Origin: CALSPH01 sp041690035 | GTDB taxonomy: Bacteria; Bacteroidota; Bacteroidia; NS11-12g; UBA955 | Direction: 5' to 3' | Assembly (NCBI GenBank): GCA_041690035.1 | Contig: JBDNFC010000064.1 | Location: 1-35,802 of the forward strand | Length of the DNA stretch: 35,802 bases | Part shown: positions 32,498-35,802 of the stretch, piece by piece | Layout of the letters: each line of letters begins with the position of its first letter | Numbering within the stretch: position 1 is the stretch's first letter | Translations under genes and position numbers: made by a program | Notes under the pieces: model-generated | The model's input: the letters and a program-made list of their open reading frames with translations, nothing else | Database searches by the model: none | Told to the model about the DNA's origin: nothing

Positions 32498-33808
32498 ATG
32501 CAAATAAATTTTCTACTGTATAAAAGTGTTTTAGTAGCTGCCATTGCAGGGTTTTTATTTGGGTTCGATACCGTTGTAATTTCTGGTGCAGAAAAAGATA
32601 TTCAATCTATTTGGCAATTAAGCGATGCAATGCATGGTGTTGCCATAAGTATAGCACTTTGGGGAACGGTGTTAGGTGCACTATTGGGCGGAATACCCAC
32701 AGAATATTATGGGCGAAAGAAGACTTTGATTTTTGTTGGATTTCTTTATTTTATTTCTGCCATTGGCTCTGCTATCGCACTAGAATTATATTCCTTTATT
32801 ATTTTCAGATTTTTGGGAGGCATAGGTATTGGCATTTCTACAATCGTTGCACCATTGTATATTAGCGAGTTATCACCACCTGAAAAAAGAGGTAAGCTCA
32901 CAGGATTGTTTCAATTTAATATCGTTTTAGGGGTATTAGCTGCCTATATTTCTAATGCCTTCATAAGCAGCTCATGGAGATTAAAGCTAGGTGCTGAGGC
33001 CATACCTGCAATAGTTTTTTTAGTGCTTAGCTTTTATTTGGTAGAAAGCCCACGTTGGCTAATAATTAAAAAAAGAAAAAAAGAAAAAGCCTTAAAAATA
33101 CTCGCTCAAATTAATCCTCAATTTACTATTGATCAACTTTCAAAAATGGCTGAAAACATAGAAAACAGTGTTTCAAATGATGAGAAAAAACCATTTTTCA
33201 GTAAAGCATTATTAAAACCAATTTTACTTAGCTTTTTTATTGCATTTTTTAACCAATTATCTGGGATAAATGCTATACTATATTTTGCACCAAGAATATT
33301 TGAACTCTCTGGCCTAGCGGCCCATAGCGCAATGTTGCAATCTATTGGCATTGGAATTACAAATCTAATTTTTACCCTCATTGGCCTACAAATGATTGAT
33401 AAATTTGGAAGAAAACAATTGCTTTACCTAGGTGGCATAGGATATATTGTCTCTTTAGGCTGCTGTGCCCTTGCCTTTTATTATAACCATCCCCAAATTG
33501 TGCCAATCTGTATATTTACCTTTATTGCATCCCATGCAATTGGACAAGGTGCTGTGATTTGGGTTTTTATTAGTGAGATTTTTCCAAATAGGTTTCGCGC
33601 ACGTGGGCAAGTTTTTGGTTGTTTCACACACTGGTTTTTTGCAGCACTAATTACATTATTATTTCCGATTGTTGTTCGTAAATATAGTCCTGAAATTATT
33701 TTTGGTTTTTTTTGTGCAATGATGATACTGCAAGTATTTTGGATTAAACTTTTTGTTCCCGAAACCAAAGGAATTTCGCTTGAAGATATGCCTGCTAGGC
33801 TAAACTAA
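32498..33808 (+). CDS. MFS sugar porter (SP family)
   Basis: This 436-residue, 12-helix transporter of the major facilitator sugar porter group is likely a sugar/H+ symporter in the inner membrane. SP-family landmarks are GFLFGFDTVVISGA in helix 1, YYGRKKTLIFVG, RFLGGIGIGISTIVAPLYISELSPPEKRG, ESPRWLI, QLSGINAILYFAPRIFE (the helix 7 QQSGIN-type motif, with QLSGIN here), DKFGRKQLL and FVPETKG near the end. It is shorter than many relatives (about 460-490) mainly at the N-terminus. It starts 7 nt after the GH28 gene, so the two are probably cotranscribed and the porter may import the sugar released from pectic material. Substrate specificity is not visible. Confidence 0.93.
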   Translation: MQINFLLYKSVLVAAIAGFLFGFDTVVISGAEKDIQSIWQLSDAMHGVAISIALWGTVLGALLGGIPTEYYGRKKTLIFVGFLYFISAIGSAIALELYSFIIFRFLGGIGIGISTIVAPLYISELSPPEKRGKLTGLFQFNIVLGVLAAYISNAFISSSWRLKLGAEAIPAIVFLVLSFYLVESPRWLIIKKRKKEKALKILAQINPQFTIDQLSKMAENIENSVSNDEKKPFFSKALLKPILLSFFIAFFNQLSGINAILYFAPRIFELSGLAAHSAMLQSIGIGITNLIFTLIGLQMIDKFGRKQLLYLGGIGYIVSLGCCALAFYYNHPQIVPICIFTFIASHAIGQGAVIWVFISEIFPNRFRARGQVFGCFTHWFFAALITLLFPIVVRKYSPEIIFGFFCAMMILQVFWIKLFVPETKGISLEDMPARLN

Positions 33809-33864
33809 AAACAGCGCCTCAAAATGCTTTAAAAAGTAATTAAATTTTAGCCTTACTTAAATAA

Positions 33865-33890
33865 ATAGTTCATCAAAAAACTATCTTTTT
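33865..33890 (+). terminator. Weak hairpin terminator after the sugar porter
   Basis: ATAGTT (33865-33870), an 8-nt loop and AACTAT (33879-33884) are followed by CTTTTT. The stem is only 6 bp and AT-rich. It overlaps the end of the convergent gene. Confidence 0.35.
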
Positions 33891-35023
33891 AATTTATTTA
33901 ATATTGGCTTAAATTGCAAAGTACCCTTCCCCAAATTTGTTGATGTGGCTACTGCAATTCCTCTCTGCTCATTTTCATTTACTGCGCAATAAAAATGATA
34001 CACTACTCCATTCCAATTAATCACACATGGTTTGTGGGCAAACTTGTTATCATAAACCTCTGAACTTTTGATTAAATCATCTCCTTGCCAATCTGTCCAA
34101 TGAATTAAATCATAAGAACAAGCAAACCTATTAAAAGCATCCTTGCGCCCATCAGGCCAGTAAATGCCAAAATAAAACATCACAAATACGCTGTCTATTT
34201 TTTGAAGGAAAGCATCACCACTTATCCCTACTTGGTGATCTATTATTGGATTATGTGCATACCGCTCCCAATTAACCATATCATTAGAGGTGGCCATACC
34301 AATTCTTTCTACCCATTTTTTCGGTAAGCTTGTATCACCTGCTGCGTTATAAAACATCACAAATCTCTTTCCTGATAACCGTTGTGAATCTTCTATTACC
34401 ATGCTTTTAAACAACAAATCTTTTTCCCAAAAACCCGCTTTTTCATCTTTTGGCGTTAATATTGGCTTTTTATTATGTTGCCACAAATGGACTTCCCAAG
34501 GTCTTTTCTTTGTACTCACTACACCAATAGACAATAAGCCTTTCTCGTATCCATCTGCATTGCCCCCTATATAGGTCATCCAATATTTATTGCGAAATTT
34601 ATTTATTTGATAATCGCCACCCCAACCATAACTTATTAATGAAGCATAACCTGCAGCTTGGCTTGCATCCCAGTTTCCTTTTTTGCCAAAATCTAAAATA
34701 GCACCCATAGGTTTCCATTGCAATAAATCCTCACTTTTTGCCAACCAAGTTTCATATCCTTTGCCGCTATACACCAAATATGTCATGTACCAAGTGCTGT
34801 CTTGTCTAAATATTGTAGGGCTATCAACCATACTTGCGGTATCTTCATGAACCATAACCAAACCATACTTATAAGGCGTTTTTACCTTTTCGTAAATTTG
34901 GCGCATGGTGGTCTCTGATACCATTTTTGGTAAAGGCTGTTTTGTTTTAGTTTTTATAGCACATAAAGTTATAAAAGACAAGAATGAAAGAATAAGTAAT
35001 ATGTTTCTGTTTGAGTAATTCAT
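33881..35023 (-). CDS. Five-bladed beta-propeller glycosidase-like protein (GH43/GH32/GH117 type)
   Basis: The protein has 380 residues with an N-terminal signal sequence (MNYSNRNILLILSFLSFITLC...) that could be a lipoprotein signal, although the LTLC-like site is not a good lipobox. The rest resembles the clan of five-bladed propellers: SMVDSPTIFRQDSTWYMTYLVYSGKGYETWLAKSEDLLQWKPMG, QINKFRNKYWMTYIGG, LLFKSMVIEDSQRL, FVMFYNAA, RIGMATSNDMVNWER and FACSYDLIHWTDW. The repeated 'yYMtY...w.laySkDL..W' is the usual propeller blade pattern. An Asp in MVDSP and an acidic residue near blade 3 would be the catalytic pair; the exact family and sugar are uncertain. It lies convergent with the porter gene and probably is a single-gene unit. 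Confidence 0.68.
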   Translation of the reverse strand: MNYSNRNILLILSFLSFITLCAIKTKTKQPLPKMVSETTMRQIYEKVKTPYKYGLVMVHEDTASMVDSPTIFRQDSTWYMTYLVYSGKGYETWLAKSEDLLQWKPMGAILDFGKKGNWDASQAAGYASLISYGWGGDYQINKFRNKYWMTYIGGNADGYEKGLLSIGVVSTKKRPWEVHLWQHNKKPILTPKDEKAGFWEKDLLFKSMVIEDSQRLSGKRFVMFYNAAGDTSLPKKWVERIGMATSNDMVNWERYAHNPIIDHQVGISGDAFLQKIDSVFVMFYFGIYWPDGRKDAFNRFACSYDLIHWTDWQGDDLIKSSEVYDNKFAHKPCVINWNGVVYHFYCAVNENEQRGIAVATSTNLGKGTLQFKPILNKLKR

Positions 35024-35343
35024 CGCATTACAATTGCAAATGTAAGGTTAAAGTATTTGATTTACATTAGGGCAAATTACTTTAATTTAGTATTTTTTCT
35101 TATCTTGATTTGGTGATTTTCTATTTCAAAATCCTTTTGTTTCATAGCATCTTTTTTTCAATGGTCGATTTTAGCACGACATTTTTCCAAAAATCTCTAA
35201 AAACATAAATTATTCCTTTTAAAATTCGAATCTAAAAATCTGCAGACATCTATAAAAATTTACTCTTTTTTCTTAAAGATTTAACTTTGGCTAGGGCTGC
35301 ATAACTGCTTCGATTTACTTATCTTTACCAGAAACACCAAATC
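35024..35343. other. 320-nt non-coding stretch upstream of the propeller gene
   Basis: The stretch holds the propeller gene promoter box (35037-35044). Otherwise I see no convincing gene: only tiny frames occur on the minus strand, for example a 22-codon one beginning MKQKDFEIENHQIK, with no support. It is AT-rich. No clear terminator for the BNR-type gene that ends at 35344 was found. Confidence 0.5.
35037..35044 (-). promoter_or_regulatory. -7 box of the propeller gene
   Basis: TACATTTG matches TAnnTTTG on the minus strand and lies 14 nt before the ATG at 35023. No TTTG at the usual -33 distance was seen. Confidence 0.45.
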
Positions 35344-35802
35344 TTATCTTTTCCAAATAGGAAATCTGCCTGGAGTATAGGGCAATTGCAAAATTTCTAA
35401 ATCTTTTTCCAGCTGAACGAGCAATGTTTGCAGCATCTCTGCATCAGTATAGGTTACTTTAAATTTGTTTTTCACCTCTTCTAGTTTTTCTATATAAGTG
35501 GTGGTGCTAAGTTCCGTTGTTGCCCATAAATTGCCAACAATGCCCTCTATAGAACCTACAATGCCAGGCAATGTTTCAAACTCTCTACTTGCTATGCTGC
35601 CATCGCCATTCATTTGTAAATTTATTTTGTTCAACAATTCTTCAATCTGAAATAGCTTTGTTTTGATATTTTCATTTTTTACAACATTTAATGCTTTAAT
35701 ATAATTTATTTTGTTCTTTGCCTCTGTGCAATAGCTATTTACACCCAAAACCACTCTTCTAAATTCAGCGATATCTTTGTTGAAATTGTTGTTTGCAAGC
35801 CA
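35344..35802 (-). CDS. C-terminal part of a BNR/sortilin-type secreted hydrolase-like protein
   Basis: The open frame runs in from the right edge with no stop (it reads WLANNNFNKDIAEFRRVVLG at the edge). A GTG at 35754 is internal rather than the true start, so only the last 152 residues are here. The helical segment VVGSLW-like (GIVGSIEGIVGNLWATTELSTTTYIEKLEEVKNKF) and the ending PYTPGRFPIWKR resemble the C-terminus of the large VPS10/sortilin-like BNR-repeat 'glycosyl hydrolase' proteins of Bacteroidota (typical ending APWTPGRIPEW). The propeller domains lie beyond the window. The function is not established for that family. It belongs with the glycan genes only by position. Confidence 0.5.
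   Translation of the reverse strand, partial: WLANNNFNKDIAEFRRVVLGVNSYCTEAKNKINYIKALNVVKNENIKTKLFQIEELLNKINLQMNGDGSIASREFETLPGIVGSIEGIVGNLWATTELSTTTYIEKLEEVKNKFKVTYTDAEMLQTLLVQLEKDLEILQLPYTPGRFPIWKR

Noticed and set aside
33595..33610. CACGTG core resembling parS
   Set aside because: It lies inside the sugar porter coding sequence and its flanks do not form the parS palindrome.
35155..35230. 22-codon frame (MKQKDFEIENHQIK...) on the minus strand in the gap upstream of the propeller gene
   Set aside because: No recognisable family, no promoter box at a useful distance; probably chance in AT-rich DNA.

Overview
The window is AT-rich chromosomal DNA of a member of the Bacteroidota, most likely a Chitinophagaceae/Sphingobacteriia-type organism. 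The evidence is several type IX secretion (T9SS) C-terminal domains, a gliding-motility-type (CHU_C) C-terminus, a DUF5683 gene beside parAB, no usable Shine-Dalgarno sequences before nearly all genes, and repeated promoters of the Bacteroidota type (TTTG, 18-20 nt, TAnnTTTG). I saw no insertion sequence, prophage, CRISPR array or rRNA.

Layout. 1-396: start of a secreted discoidin-like protein, cut by the window edge. 456-4088 (minus): overlapping operon of a five-repeat DUF349 protein, an O-methyltransferase-like protein and a YihY/BrkB membrane protein. 4242-4316 (minus): tRNA-Val(UAC) with a promoter and terminator. 4392-5801 (minus): secreted von Willebrand A protein. 5909-9433 (plus): tight operon of EF-P, an agmatinase/arginase-family ureohydrolase, a cysteine desulfurase and an isoaspartyl peptidase. 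9424-14329: cyanophycinase (minus), then divergent cyanophycin synthetase and peptidase T (plus). 14434-21598 (plus): three secreted proteins (SGNH esterase, triple fasciclin protein, IgGFc-binding/PKD/CHU_C protein). 21582-26038 (minus): seven-gene operon of UPF0173 hydrolase, ParA, ParB, DUF5683, FlK-like hotdog thioesterase, SmpB and a beta-barrel protein. 26185-27090 (minus): unknown secreted protein. 27265-28710 (plus): PepD dipeptidase. 28787-35802: glycan island with a GH106-type rhamnosidase, a GH28 protein, an MFS sugar porter, a GH43/GH32-like propeller protein and the end of a BNR/sortilin-type protein.

How the genes work together. CphA makes the Arg/Asp storage polymer cyanophycin. 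Cyanophycinase cuts it to beta-Asp-Arg, and the isoaspartyl peptidase splits this to Asp and Arg. The ureohydrolase could take arginine (or agmatine) nitrogen further. A complete nitrogen-storage cycle is therefore packed into about 7 kb, with an A8/T8 palindrome between the divergent cphB and cphA genes. The glycan island looks suited to rhamnose- and galacturonate-containing pectin, importing sugars with an MFS porter; no SusC/SusD pair is visible in the window.

The main cross-cutting observation is regulatory. At four genes the TAnnTTTG box ends exactly 5 nt before a start codon, which would put transcription start on the initiation codon and make leaderless mRNAs. Functions are assigned from recognised motifs in the sequence; no database search was run.
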